A stretch of DNA of 64,000 nt from positions 825,830 through 889,829 of the forward strand of contig CATQHC010000002.1 in the NCBI GenBank assembly GCA_958295775.1. Direction: 5' to 3'. Position 1 is the first letter of the stretch. The number at the start of each line of letters is the position of its first letter. Positions 35,770 through 45,131 of this stretch are shown piece after piece. Source of the stretch: Chloroflexota bacterium. GTDB lineage: Bacteria > Chloroflexota > UBA11872 > VXOZ01. The notes under the pieces were generated by a model that saw nothing but the letters and a program-made list of their open reading frames with translations, searched no databases and was not told the DNA's origin. The position numbers and the translations under genes were made by a program.

Positions 35770-37206
35770 ATGAGTGCGGAAAGACTGGTCGGTTACCTGC
35801 AGCGCGATGCGTTGCCTCAAGCTCTCTGGACGATACTGTTCCTTTTGGCCGCCGTAACGCTTGGCATCGTTGTTGGCTGGGGGGCAGTAAGTCTCTCCCC
35901 TATCACATCTATCTTCCTACTTGCAGGCCTAGTTGGCAGCATCGCGGTTGCCTTCTCACCGGGCATTGCCGTAATTGGTTTGATGGCAATCGTTTGGCTC
36001 ATTCCCTTCGGCACTCTGCCCTTTCGCGTTGGCTTTCGCTTTACCTTTCTCGACCTGGCAACCGGCGCGCTGCTCTTGCTCTTCGCTTGGCAAGTCTGCA
36101 CTCACCGGCTGCAGCTGCCCCCGCGCACGGTGATTGTCGCTGTAACACTCTATGCCGTCTTTCTCCTTGTTGCTGCCGGCAACGGTCTGCGATTCGGCAT
36201 GACCGAAGACGCAATAACATACTCGATCAAGTTGGCCTCGAGCGCATTCTTGTTCGTAATGCTCGCCACCTGGCTGCACACACCCAGCGCTATTCGGCGC
36301 GCAGCTACATGGATTCTCGTATTTGCCGCCGGGGAAGCCCTTATAGGCGTGGCACTCTACTTTCTCCCTCCAGGAACTTCCATTAGCATACTTTCGCGGC
36401 TGGGTCGCTTCGGCTATCCGATAGGCGGTAGCGTATTGCGATACATCGCCGATACCCCCCTGCTGCGCGCCACCGGAACGAGCATAGATCCCAATCTGCT
36501 TGGCGGCGCCTTGGTCTTCGCTATTGCCTTTGGCGTTGCGCTTTGGGCCAGTCAACCGCGGCGCTGGTGGCTCTTGGGCGTAATTGGTCTCTTCTTACTC
36601 TGTCTTCTCCTCACGCGGTCTCGCGCGGCGCTGCTAGGCAGCGGGGCGGCGGTTGTTGTGCTTACAATGCTCCGGTACCGAGCACTGCTATGGCTCTACC
36701 CCGTGGGCGGAATTGCCCTAGTCGCCTTGCCCCAAACACGTGGCATGCTCTCCCATCTGATATCCGGGTTTCGGGCGCAGGACCGCGCGGCCGCGATGCG
36801 ACTGGACGAATACGCAAAGTCCTTCAAACTCATCCAAGAGCATCCTTGGCTGGGCGTCGGCTTTGGCCCACCGCCTACAATGGACACCTTCGTAGGCGTT
36901 TCCAGCATTTACTTGCAGGTTGCCGAGTATGGGGGGCTGCTTACGCTCTCTGCGTTCGGCCTGGCCGTTGGGGCCGCCCTTTGGAGCATGTGGCGAGGCT
37001 GGCGCAGTGGCGTGCCGCCTGAAATTGAGTGGGTGGTTCTTGGTTCCCTCGCGGGGTTAACCGGCGCCCTCGTCACCGGCGTATTCGACCACTATTATGT
37101 CCGCATTGCGCACATGGCAACGCTATTTTGGCTGATCGCCGCGCTTGGCGTTGCTTCCGCATGGACGAGTCGGGTCCCAGCTACCGCTACCGTCGATTCT
37201 TCATGA
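35770..37206 (+). CDS. O-antigen ligase-like membrane protein
   Basis: 478 residues with about a dozen transmembrane segments. The central part around LLCLLLTRSRAALLGSGAAV and the periplasmic loop with KSFKLIQEHPWLGVGFGPP match the Wzy_C/O-antigen ligase domain, including the conserved Arg and the HPxxGxG motif. Members ligate or polymerise lipid-linked glycans on the outer face of the membrane. It lies upstream of four glycosyltransferases and the glycan-initiating phosphotransferase. The start is taken at the ATG at 35770. Confidence 0.85.
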   Translation: MSAERLVGYLQRDALPQALWTILFLLAAVTLGIVVGWGAVSLSPITSIFLLAGLVGSIAVAFSPGIAVIGLMAIVWLIPFGTLPFRVGFRFTFLDLATGALLLLFAWQVCTHRLQLPPRTVIVAVTLYAVFLLVAAGNGLRFGMTEDAITYSIKLASSAFLFVMLATWLHTPSAIRRAATWILVFAAGEALIGVALYFLPPGTSISILSRLGRFGYPIGGSVLRYIADTPLLRATGTSIDPNLLGGALVFAIAFGVALWASQPRRWWLLGVIGLFLLCLLLTRSRAALLGSGAAVVVLTMLRYRALLWLYPVGGIALVALPQTRGMLSHLISGFRAQDRAAAMRLDEYAKSFKLIQEHPWLGVGFGPPPTMDTFVGVSSIYLQVAEYGGLLTLSAFGLAVGAALWSMWRGWRSGVPPEIEWVVLGSLAGLTGALVTGVFDHYYVRIAHMATLFWLIAALGVASAWTSRVPATATVDSS

Positions 37207-37295
37207 TGCTATGATTGATTTAGGGTCCTGTCGCCCACGGCAGCCCCCGAGCAACTTGGAGCAAGTGGAATCGCAGCCGAACCCAGCACCATCGC

Positions 37296-38402
37296 ATGAA
37301 GATTGGCATCGATTGTCGCATTCACTACTACAATCGTACGGGCATTGGCCGCTACATTCGCAATCTCATTCGAGAATTTCCCGAACGTGCTTCGGTCGAC
37401 TTGGAGCTCGTTCTCTTTCAAAGTAGAAGAGAACGGGAGCCTCTCTTACGGGATGCGAGGGTCCGCTGCCGCAGTGTCGTAACACCGGCGCATCACCGGT
37501 GGGAGCGGTGGCTGCTGGCTGCCGAAATCGCGGCGAAGAGAGTAGACGTACTCCATAGCCCAGATCACGTCGCACCGTCTCCACTTGGTTGGCAGAGCGT
37601 GGTAACAGTTCTGGACCTTGCCTTCCTGGCGCACCCGGAGGCCTATGACTCCCAGAGCCTGCTCTACTACACGCAGGTTTTCCGCTCGCTTTCTCACGCG
37701 GCAAAAGTAATTGCAATATCGGACTTCACGCGGCGTGAAATCCTCAATCGAATTTCCATTCCGCCGGAGAAGGTGGTAACAACCCACCTGGCGGTAGACC
37801 CGGGCTACTATCCACGGGCGGATGCAGCGTGTGCCGACGTTAGGAGTCGCCTTGAACTCCCAGATTCCTACCTCCTCGTCGTCGGCACTATCGAAGAGCG
37901 CAAGAACCTTGAGCGCCTGCTCGCGGCATACGCATTGCTGCCTCGGCGAGACCGACCCAATCTCGTCTTCGCCGGTAGTGGGGGGTACCACTTCGACAGG
38001 GTGGTTGATGCAGTACAAGAACATCGTCTCGGTCATCAGGTGCACTTTCTCGGCCACGTGAGCGATGCGGATTTGCCCATGCTCTACACTGGGGCCGCTT
38101 GCCTGCTCTTTCCTTCCCGCTACGAGGGATTTGGATTGCCCATCCTCGAAGCTATGGCGTGCGGCTGTCCTGTCGTCACGTCCAACTGCGGCAGTATGGC
38201 GGAAGTCGCGGGCGAGGCTGCGGTGCTTGTTGATCCAAATTCCGCTGAATCGATTGCGGCCGGCATCGCGACTGTCCTGGAGGATTCGGTGCTGCGCAGA
38301 AGCCTCATCGACAGGGGAAATGCGCGCGTGAAACAATTCTCATGGCGCTCCGCGGCAGAGAAGACGCTCGCCATTTACCGGGAAGCAGCGGAGTACCACT
38401 GA
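37296..38402 (+). CDS. Family 4 glycosyltransferase
   Basis: 368 residues with GT-B fold. MKIGIDCRIHYYNRTGIGRY is typical of mannosyl/rhamnosyl GT4 enzymes. DVLHSPDHVAPSPLGWQSVV, the YLLVVGTIEERKNLERLLAA strand and PSRYEGFGLPILEAMACGCP (the E-x7-E motif) complete the picture. It is a retaining enzyme that probably extends the surface glycan. The stop overlaps the next start by one base (TGATG). Confidence 0.92.
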   Translation: MKIGIDCRIHYYNRTGIGRYIRNLIREFPERASVDLELVLFQSRREREPLLRDARVRCRSVVTPAHHRWERWLLAAEIAAKRVDVLHSPDHVAPSPLGWQSVVTVLDLAFLAHPEAYDSQSLLYYTQVFRSLSHAAKVIAISDFTRREILNRISIPPEKVVTTHLAVDPGYYPRADAACADVRSRLELPDSYLLVVGTIEERKNLERLLAAYALLPRRDRPNLVFAGSGGYHFDRVVDAVQEHRLGHQVHFLGHVSDADLPMLYTGAACLLFPSRYEGFGLPILEAMACGCPVVTSNCGSMAEVAGEAAVLVDPNSAESIAAGIATVLEDSVLRRSLIDRGNARVKQFSWRSAAEKTLAIYREAAEYH

Positions 38403-39604
38403 TGCGGGTACTGTTTCTCACACCCCAGCCGCCCTGGCCCCCGCATGCCGGCCCGGCCATTCGCAACTATCAGCTTATTGCAGGGGCCGCCACTGAGCAC
38501 CAGGTGTTCGTGCTGTGCTTTGGCGATACGGACACGGACTTGAGCGCCCTTGATGAGATGTGTAGCTGGGCGGGCTGGGTTGCCCGACCCAATCCAAAGA
38601 TTCACCACCGTATTCTGCATTTGCTTCGCAGCCGCGAACCGGATCTTGCACTGCGCCTCAAGAGCGAGGCTTTCGCCGAGCGCCTGCGCTTCATCGTGGG
38701 ACATCAGCGCTTCGACGTAATCCAATTCGAAGGCCTAGAAATGGCTCCGTACGTACCCGTGGCAAGAGCAGAGAGTCCCACTAGCCGGCTCGTTCTCGAC
38801 GAGCACAACGTGGAGTTTTTGTTGCAGGAACGCATAGCTGCAGTTTCCCAGGCGACTGGACGCTGGTACTCGCGCGGTCAAGCCAAGAGGCTGCGCAGTT
38901 ATGAATCTGACGCGCTCGCGAACTGCGATGGCTGGATAGCGGTGTCCGACGTCGACGCAGCCTTTCTCAAGCCGCTCGCAGCGGATAGTCCGCGCGCGGT
39001 GGTCCCTATTGGCGTCACTCCCGAGGCTGACATTCCTCAGGGCTTGCCGCTCGCGCCAACGCCGCGCATCTTCTTTGCCGGCAAACTGGACTACCGGCCC
39101 AATCAGGACGGCTTGCGCTGGTTCTGCACAAAAGTCTGGCCGCTCATCCGTGCGGAAGTGCCTTCCACGGAGTTCATTGTTGCCGGCTCCGGAGTTGAGA
39201 CTAAGCAAAGCTGGCTGCGCCAACCGGGAATTCAATCGCTAGGCTACTTGGATGAAAGAGAGTTTGCCCAAGCTGTCGGGAGTGCCTGGGTCTCGGTGGT
39301 TCCAATCCGGGCGGGCAGCGGCATGCGCGTCAAGATCCTCGAAGCATTCCTGTGGGCGAAACCGGTAGTGACTACAAGCCTCGGCCTTGAAGGCATTGCG
39401 GCAACACCCAATGAACACGTGCGCATTGGCGACACGCCGGAAGAGTTTGCCGCCCACGCAGTTGAACTCCTGCGCGACCGCCTCTTAGCGCAAGAGCAGG
39501 GCATTGCAGCCAAGCGGCTCGCGGAGGAACTCTACGATTGGCGCCGTTTCACGCCGCGATTACTGGATTTCTACGCCCGTTTGACGGAGTCTCGCCATGC
39601 CTAG
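38402..39604 (+). CDS. Family 4 glycosyltransferase
   Basis: 400 residues from the ATG at 38402, translationally coupled to the upstream GT4 gene. MRVLFLTPQPPWPPHAGPAI opens the acceptor domain. The donor domain has FFAGKLDYRPNQDGLRWFC, VVPIRAGSGMRVKILEAFL and KPVVTTSLGLEGI, the pattern of the TIGR03087/sugar-transferase-associated GT4 group. It overlaps the next GT2 gene by eight bases. It probably acts in surface-glycan assembly. Confidence 0.9.
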   Translation: MRVLFLTPQPPWPPHAGPAIRNYQLIAGAATEHQVFVLCFGDTDTDLSALDEMCSWAGWVARPNPKIHHRILHLLRSREPDLALRLKSEAFAERLRFIVGHQRFDVIQFEGLEMAPYVPVARAESPTSRLVLDEHNVEFLLQERIAAVSQATGRWYSRGQAKRLRSYESDALANCDGWIAVSDVDAAFLKPLAADSPRAVVPIGVTPEADIPQGLPLAPTPRIFFAGKLDYRPNQDGLRWFCTKVWPLIRAEVPSTEFIVAGSGVETKQSWLRQPGIQSLGYLDEREFAQAVGSAWVSVVPIRAGSGMRVKILEAFLWAKPVVTTSLGLEGIAATPNEHVRIGDTPEEFAAHAVELLRDRLLAQEQGIAAKRLAEELYDWRRFTPRLLDFYARLTESRHA

Positions 39605-40556
39605 TCCTTGTGTTTCCGTGATCATAACGGTACGGAATGAGGAATCCGCCCTGCCTGACCTACTGGCTTCGCTTGAAAGTCAGAAGCGCCCGCCGGATGA
39701 AATTGTGGTCGCGGACGGCGGCTCAACCGACAGCACGATCTCACTGCTGAAGGAGTTTGCGGCAGAGCGTCCGCACGTCACGCTGCTGGAGTTGCCCGGC
39801 GCCAACATCGCGGAAGGACGCAATGCGGCCATCCACGCTGCGACCGGCGACATTATTGCCGCCACCGATGCCGGCGTCTCTTTGCCTGGCTACTGGCTGG
39901 CTGAGTTGGTGCGACCGCTGGAGAACCGGCCTGAAGTCGATATGGTGAGCGGTTTTTCGCGTGCAGATTCCCGGACACGCTTCGAAGAGCTCTTGGCCGC
40001 TACCACACTGCCGCTGGTCAGTGAAGTGCGCGAGGATTCTTATCTCGCATCGAGCAGGACTGTGGCATTTCGGCGTGATCTTTGGAAGAAGACAGGCGGC
40101 TACCCGGAATGGCTCGACTACAGTGAAGACGTCGTATTCGACCTGAATTGCAAGACTGTCGGGGCACACATTGTCTTTCAGCCGGCGGCAAGCGTGCGCT
40201 TTCGTCCGCGCCCGGACGTGCGGTCTTTCATCATGCAGTACTGTCGCTACGCCCGGGGTGACGGCAAGGCCAACCTGTGGCCGGGCCGCCATGCCCTTCG
40301 GTACGCCGCGTATGCCGTCAGTGCTGCTTTGCTGTGGCAAGGCCGGCACAATCCTATCTGGTGGGCCCTGCTCGCCGCAGCAGCAATCACGGCCACGCGC
40401 AAACCCCTTATGCGCGCGGTCACCGGCCCCACCCCGCAGGGCGGCTTCGCACTCATTGCCGCTCTGGGTAGTATTCTATGCTTAAGGGTAGTGGGCGATG
40501 TTGCGAAGATGATTGGCTACCCGGTTGGCGTATGGTGGAGATGGCGCAATAGATGA
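39597..40556 (+). CDS. Membrane-associated family 2 glycosyltransferase
   Basis: 319 residues. SVIITVRNEESALPDLLASL, VVADGGSTDSTISLLKEFA and IIAATDAGVSLP give the GT2 nucleotide- and metal-binding core, and FDLNCKTVGAHIVFQP fits the acceptor side. Two or three hydrophobic helices at the C-terminus (about residues 235-310) suggest membrane association. It overlaps both neighbours (8 bp upstream, 4 bp downstream). Confidence 0.88.
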   Translation: MPSPCVSVIITVRNEESALPDLLASLESQKRPPDEIVVADGGSTDSTISLLKEFAAERPHVTLLELPGANIAEGRNAAIHAATGDIIAATDAGVSLPGYWLAELVRPLENRPEVDMVSGFSRADSRTRFEELLAATTLPLVSEVREDSYLASSRTVAFRRDLWKKTGGYPEWLDYSEDVVFDLNCKTVGAHIVFQPAASVRFRPRPDVRSFIMQYCRYARGDGKANLWPGRHALRYAAYAVSAALLWQGRHNPIWWALLAAAAITATRKPLMRAVTGPTPQGGFALIAALGSILCLRVVGDVAKMIGYPVGVWWRWRNR

Positions 40557-41449
40557 ATTCGGATTCAATGGGGCTGTCTATCATCGTCGTTACGCACAAC
40601 GTTTTAGCGCTGCTGCGCAATTGCCTCAAGTCGATTTACGCGAGCGACTTCGCACACGAGTACGAGGTATTCGTTGTGGACAACGGCACCGACGATTCAC
40701 TCGCAATGGTCGCGGCCGAATTTCCCAGCGCAAAGTGCATTGTTGGTTCCCCGCACATCGGTTTTGCGGCGGGCAACAACCTGGCGTTGCCACAAGCGCG
40801 CGGCCGCTACCTTCTCTTGCTCAACCCGGATACGGAAATTCCGCCCACCGCGCTTTCTCAATTATTCTCGGTCATGGAAACACATCGGCAATGGGGGATC
40901 GTCGGCCCAAAGCTCTTGCGCTCCGACGGTAGCCTGGATCTCGCCTGCCGCCGATCCTTCCCCACGCCTTGGAACGCGCTAATGCGGGCGTGCGGCCTGG
41001 CAAAGCGGTTCCCGCAATCGCGTATACTGGCAAGCTACAACCTCACCTATATCGATCCGGAGGAATGTCATCCCCTCGACTCAGTTGTTGGCGCCTTCAT
41101 GTTTATCCGCCGCGAAGCCCTCGCTGCAGCGGGACCGCTGGATGATACATTCTTTATGTACGGTGAGGATCTTGACCTGTGTTACCGAATGAAGCAAGCT
41201 GGATGGCAAGTATGGTACTGGCCGAAAGTGGCGGTTCGCCACCTCAAAGGGGAGAGTAGCCGTCAGCGGCCAGCTCGCATGACATTTGAGTTCTTCCGCT
41301 CTATGCACCTGTTCTATAGCAAGCATCAGGCATCTCGCAATCCCGCCGTTTTGAACTTCCTCGTAGTCTCGGCGATTTGGATATTCTTCGTCCCGGCAAT
41401 CCTTCGCGTCTGGACGCAACGCGGTTCCCAAGACGCTCCGCGGCTCTGA
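40553..41449 (+). CDS. Family 2 glycosyltransferase (rhamnosyltransferase-like)
   Basis: 298 residues. LSIIVVTHNVLALLRNCLKS, EVFVVDNGTDDSLAMV, LLLLNPDTEIPP (DxD-like) and TFFMYGEDLDLCYRMKQAGW match the WbbL/rhamnosyltransferase branch of GT2. A C-terminal hydrophobic segment (about residues 268-285) may anchor it. It is the fourth glycosyltransferase in a row with overlapping starts, followed after 22 bp by the phosphotransferase gene. Confidence 0.9.
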   Translation: MNSDSMGLSIIVVTHNVLALLRNCLKSIYASDFAHEYEVFVVDNGTDDSLAMVAAEFPSAKCIVGSPHIGFAAGNNLALPQARGRYLLLLNPDTEIPPTALSQLFSVMETHRQWGIVGPKLLRSDGSLDLACRRSFPTPWNALMRACGLAKRFPQSRILASYNLTYIDPEECHPLDSVVGAFMFIRREALAAAGPLDDTFFMYGEDLDLCYRMKQAGWQVWYWPKVAVRHLKGESSRQRPARMTFEFFRSMHLFYSKHQASRNPAVLNFLVVSAIWIFFVPAILRVWTQRGSQDAPRL

Positions 41450-41471
41450 GCCTTCTCGCAAGGGAGGAATT

Positions 41472-42878
41472 GTGACGCTAAAGAGAGATCTGAACCTCCT
41501 CTTCGTGCCACTGTGGCTTCTATTCGACGCGCTGGCAATCGCTCTTGCTGTATTCGGCGCCTATTACATCCGCTTCACGTTGGGTTGGCCGCCGCCGGAA
41601 GAAGTCCATGACCTTGAAGTGTACTATCGCCTGTGGTTCCTCTTCACCGTGGTCTACATGGGCATGATGATGATCAACGGCTTGTATCGTCCACAGCGGC
41701 ATGTACCTTCAGAGGAATACCTGCTGAGGATTATTACCGCCATCGCGCTGGGCACAATCGTTGCCGTCGGCATCTCCGCCTTCTTCTGGCGTGAAGGGTT
41801 CATCTACTCACGCTTGCTCGTCGGCTATGCGGCAATCCTTAGCATCTTCTTCCTTACCTTCGAACGTGTCATCCTATCGCTAACGCGAAGCATCTTGCAT
41901 CAACGCAATACGGGAACGGTTCGCACGGTAATCGTAGGGCATGGCGCAGGCAGCGGATTTGTGCACGACCATCTTCAGCGCCTACCACAGCTTGGCTATG
42001 AGATTGTCGGCATCTTGGATGACGATCCGGATGAGAACGTGCTCCGCCTGGATTACTCGCTGCTGGGTAGAGTGGATCTGCTACCCAACGTCATCGCGGA
42101 GTATGACGTAAGAGAGGTCATAATTACGCTGCCGGAACTCAATACCAAGGAATTGCTGCGCATCCTAGACCTCTGCCCCACGGAAAATGTGCACATTCGT
42201 GTGCACCCGGACCTCTTTCAATTCCTGGTGAGTACAGTGCAGGTTGACGAAATCTCCGGCTTGCCGCTCCTAACGGTCAAGGAGCCTCGTCTTGCCGGGT
42301 GGCACCGTGTTGCCAAGCGCACGATGGATCTCATGATAGCGGTCATCACCTTGGTGCTTCTCTCCGGACCACTACTCTTCGTTGCCCTATTGATCCGAAT
42401 CGATTCTGCCGGGCCGACGTTTTTCGTTCAGGACCGAGTGGGGCGCGACGGCAAGGCCTTCCCAATCATCAAGTTCCGCACGATGGTTGCCGATAGCGGC
42501 CAACACGGAGAACGCGACTGGACGGTGCCCAATGATCCGCGGCGCACACGTTTGGGCAAGTTCCTGCGGCGCTTCTCCATAGATGAATTGCCGAACCTGA
42601 TCAACGTTCTGATGGGGCACATGAGTCTGGTGGGTCCCCGCGCCGAGCAGCCGCAGTACGTCAGGCAATTCAGCGCCGAAATTCCACGCTACATGGAGCG
42701 CCACCGGGAGAAGTCCGGCATGACCGGCTGGGCGCAGGTCAACGGCTTACGTGGCGACGTCCCCATCGATCAGCGTACGCAATACGACCTCTACTATATT
42801 GAGAACTGGTCGATCTTCTTCGACATTCGTATCCTGCTGCGGACACTGATTGCGGTCTTCAAGCAACCGGCCTATTGA
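41472..42878 (+). CDS. Polyprenyl-phosphate sugar phosphotransferase (glycan-initiating, WcaJ/WbaP-type)
   Basis: 468 residues, starting at a GTG with GGAGG upstream. Four N-terminal membrane helices (to about residue 140) precede a Rossmann-like CoA-binding-type domain (VRTVIVGHGAGSGFVHDHL). The conserved bacterial sugar transferase domain follows, with KRTMDLMIAV, the FRTM motif, SIDELPNLINVLMGHMSLVG and GMTGWAQVNGLRG. It transfers a sugar-1-phosphate from an NDP-sugar to undecaprenyl phosphate, starting the exopolysaccharide or capsule unit. Its place at the end of the glycosyltransferase operon fits this role. Confidence 0.93.
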   Translation: MTLKRDLNLLFVPLWLLFDALAIALAVFGAYYIRFTLGWPPPEEVHDLEVYYRLWFLFTVVYMGMMMINGLYRPQRHVPSEEYLLRIITAIALGTIVAVGISAFFWREGFIYSRLLVGYAAILSIFFLTFERVILSLTRSILHQRNTGTVRTVIVGHGAGSGFVHDHLQRLPQLGYEIVGILDDDPDENVLRLDYSLLGRVDLLPNVIAEYDVREVIITLPELNTKELLRILDLCPTENVHIRVHPDLFQFLVSTVQVDEISGLPLLTVKEPRLAGWHRVAKRTMDLMIAVITLVLLSGPLLFVALLIRIDSAGPTFFVQDRVGRDGKAFPIIKFRTMVADSGQHGERDWTVPNDPRRTRLGKFLRRFSIDELPNLINVLMGHMSLVGPRAEQPQYVRQFSAEIPRYMERHREKSGMTGWAQVNGLRGDVPIDQRTQYDLYYIENWSIFFDIRILLRTLIAVFKQPAY

Positions 42879-42970
42879 TCGCGCCGCAGAACCGGGCAGT
42901 CAATGAAGATTAAGCTGTAGAATGTCCCACTGCAGAAGGCTAAGTGAGCAGAATGTAACAGGATGAAATC

Positions 42971-44050
42971 ATGAAAATTGTCGATATTACTCATCGTCTC
43001 TACCGCTGGCCGCGACGCAAGCCCATCCGGAACGGCATGTTCACCTATACAGACGTCACGCTTTCTGTGGTAGAGATTCAAACCGACTCCGGCCTCGTTG
43101 GCCTCGGCCTGGGCGGCGTGAACACTGCTCTCTTGGAACAATTCAAGCCGCTGCTCATTGGGGAAGACCCGTTCAACGTAGAACGGCTCTGGCATGCGTT
43201 GTGGGTGCCGAAACTCGTGGGGAGACGCGGCACGGAAACACGCACCATTTCAACCCTCGACATCGCCCTGTGGGACATTGTCGGCAAAGCCGTAGGGAAG
43301 TCGGTGCACCAGCTCCTTGGCGGATTTGCCGAGCGGATTCCGGTATACATCGCCGGCGGTTACTACGAAGAGGGCAAGGGCCTGAAGGAACTGGCGGAGG
43401 AAATGTCGGAGAACATGCGCATGGGCGCCCGGGCAGTCAAAATGAAAATTGGCGGCGTGCCTATTTCTGAAGACGTGGAGCGGGTACGGGTAGTTCGTGA
43501 CACAGTCGGCCCGGACGTGGACGTGATGGTGGACGCCAACAATGCCTATCCTGCCCATGAAGCCATCCGGATCGCGGCGCAAATGGAAAAGTACGATGTC
43601 TATTGGTTTGAGGAGCCCGTAGGAGCGGACGACTACCAGGGCTGCGCCCGCGTGGCCCAGTCCACGAGCATTCCCATTGCTACCGGCGAAAACGAATATA
43701 CGCGCTACGGCTTTCGCGATCTGATTCAACATCAGGCAGCGAGCATTCTCAACGCCGACGCCAACATTTGTGGCGGCGTTACCGAATTCCGCCGCATCGC
43801 GGCCTTGGCTGCGTCCTACGACCTGGTAATCGCGCCGCACGGCTCGCAGGACATCCACATCCACCTCGTTACCGGCATACCCAATGGGTTAGTCCTCGAG
43901 TACTACCGCGATACTGTGGATCCCATGTGGGGTAAGACGTTCGTGGAGCCGCTCATGCTGGACGCCGATGGGATGCTTGCGCCGCCGGAGAGACCCGGCT
44001 TTGGCATATCGCTCAATGAAGAAGCCTTGGCGCCGTACCGTGTGGCCTAA
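42971..44050 (+). CDS. Enolase-superfamily enzyme, mandelate racemase-like
   Basis: 359 residues. The barrel carries the KxK motif K157-x-K159 (AVKMKIGG), metal ligands D188 (VDANNAY), E214 (FEEPV) and E240 (GENEY), and H290 in VIAPHGSQDIHIH. The KxK plus His pair is that of the mandelate racemase subgroup, which removes the alpha-proton of hydroxy- or sugar acids (racemases and acid-sugar dehydratases). The substrate is unknown. It sits in a group with a PHP phosphoesterase and a second superfamily member, suggesting sugar-acid catabolism. Confidence 0.9.
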   Translation: MKIVDITHRLYRWPRRKPIRNGMFTYTDVTLSVVEIQTDSGLVGLGLGGVNTALLEQFKPLLIGEDPFNVERLWHALWVPKLVGRRGTETRTISTLDIALWDIVGKAVGKSVHQLLGGFAERIPVYIAGGYYEEGKGLKELAEEMSENMRMGARAVKMKIGGVPISEDVERVRVVRDTVGPDVDVMVDANNAYPAHEAIRIAAQMEKYDVYWFEEPVGADDYQGCARVAQSTSIPIATGENEYTRYGFRDLIQHQAASILNADANICGGVTEFRRIAALAASYDLVIAPHGSQDIHIHLVTGIPNGLVLEYYRDTVDPMWGKTFVEPLMLDADGMLAPPERPGFGISLNEEALAPYRVA

Positions 44051-44222
44051 GGGCCGCAGACTTACTCTCATCAGCGTCAGCTACGCGGCGGAGCGACAAG
44101 CGGCCCGCCGACAGACCACATAATGGCGGGCGCTCCCTAACTTCTTGGCGCCGCCAGTGCGCTAGAATGAGAGGAGTGCGTTTCAACGTCAGCAATTCCC
44201 ATCGCGAAGAAAGTGAGTGCAC

Positions 44223-45107
44223 ATGGCACAGACTGTCTTTCAACAGCCCGGAAACTGGTACAAAGGGAACCTGCACACCCATTCCACCAATTCGGACGGC
44301 TTGTACGCTCCCGAGATGGTGGCGCTGTGGTATTGGACGATGGGCTATGACTTCCTTTCGATAACCGACCATCGCACCCTAACCCTCTTTGATTCTCCGC
44401 CCCAGCGCAGCCCGGTCTTGATCCCCGGCATGGAACTCAACGGCGACGACGAGCGGGCCGGCGGCGGCTACCACATTGTCGGCCTCGGCCTGTCCGACAT
44501 GCACAAGCAGCCACCGGACCTCGATGCCCAGGGAGCGATAGACGCGATTCGCGCCGACGGCGGGTTGGCAGTGTTGGCGCACCCCTACTGGCTGGGACAC
44601 GTGACCGGCGACCTCGTGCATCTTGAAGGCGCCACCGGCCTGGAAGTGTTCAACTATGGCACCGAAGTCAGCATCAACAAAGGGAATAGCACCTATCTCT
44701 GGGATGGACTGCTCGACCGCAAGCGTCCGCTCTTCGGCCTCGCCGTAGACGACACGCATTGGAAGCTGCCTGATGCCGGCGGTGGCTGGATAATGGTCAA
44801 AGCCGCCTCGTGCACACCGGACGCCATTCTCAAAGCGGTAGCCAAGGGTGACTTCTACGCCTCCCAAGGGCCGGAAATCTACGACTTTCGCATTGAGGCA
44901 GGCGTGGCATCCGCCAGGACGTCGCCGGTCCGTAAGATTGCTTTTATGTCCGAACGCTCGCACGGGCAGGCAATTCGCTCGGCACAGGGCGATCCAATCA
45001 CTTCCGCCCACTATTCCTTAAGGAATGAGCACACATACGTGCGTTTGGAATGTGTCGACATGCAAGGGCGGCGGGCGTGGAGCAACCCTATTTGGCTTGA
45101 AGGGTAG
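44223..45107 (+). CDS. PHP-domain phosphoesterase (CehA/McbA-like)
   Basis: 294 residues from the ATG at 44223. Metal-binding PHP motifs are clear: NLHTHSTNSDG (HxH), LSITDHRTL, a Glu in LIPGMELNGD, and LAVLAHPYW. CehA/McbA-type members are metal-dependent phosphodiesterases or hydrolases. The C-terminal part (about 215-294) looks like a beta-sandwich. The gene lies between two enolase-superfamily genes in one direction (25-bp gap downstream), so it probably belongs to the same pathway. The substrate cannot be read. Confidence 0.85.
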   Translation: MAQTVFQQPGNWYKGNLHTHSTNSDGLYAPEMVALWYWTMGYDFLSITDHRTLTLFDSPPQRSPVLIPGMELNGDDERAGGGYHIVGLGLSDMHKQPPDLDAQGAIDAIRADGGLAVLAHPYWLGHVTGDLVHLEGATGLEVFNYGTEVSINKGNSTYLWDGLLDRKRPLFGLAVDDTHWKLPDAGGGWIMVKAASCTPDAILKAVAKGDFYASQGPEIYDFRIEAGVASARTSPVRKIAFMSERSHGQAIRSAQGDPITSAHYSLRNEHTYVRLECVDMQGRRAWSNPIWLEG

Positions 45108-45131
45108 AGAATAGTTCAAGGAGAGAATTGC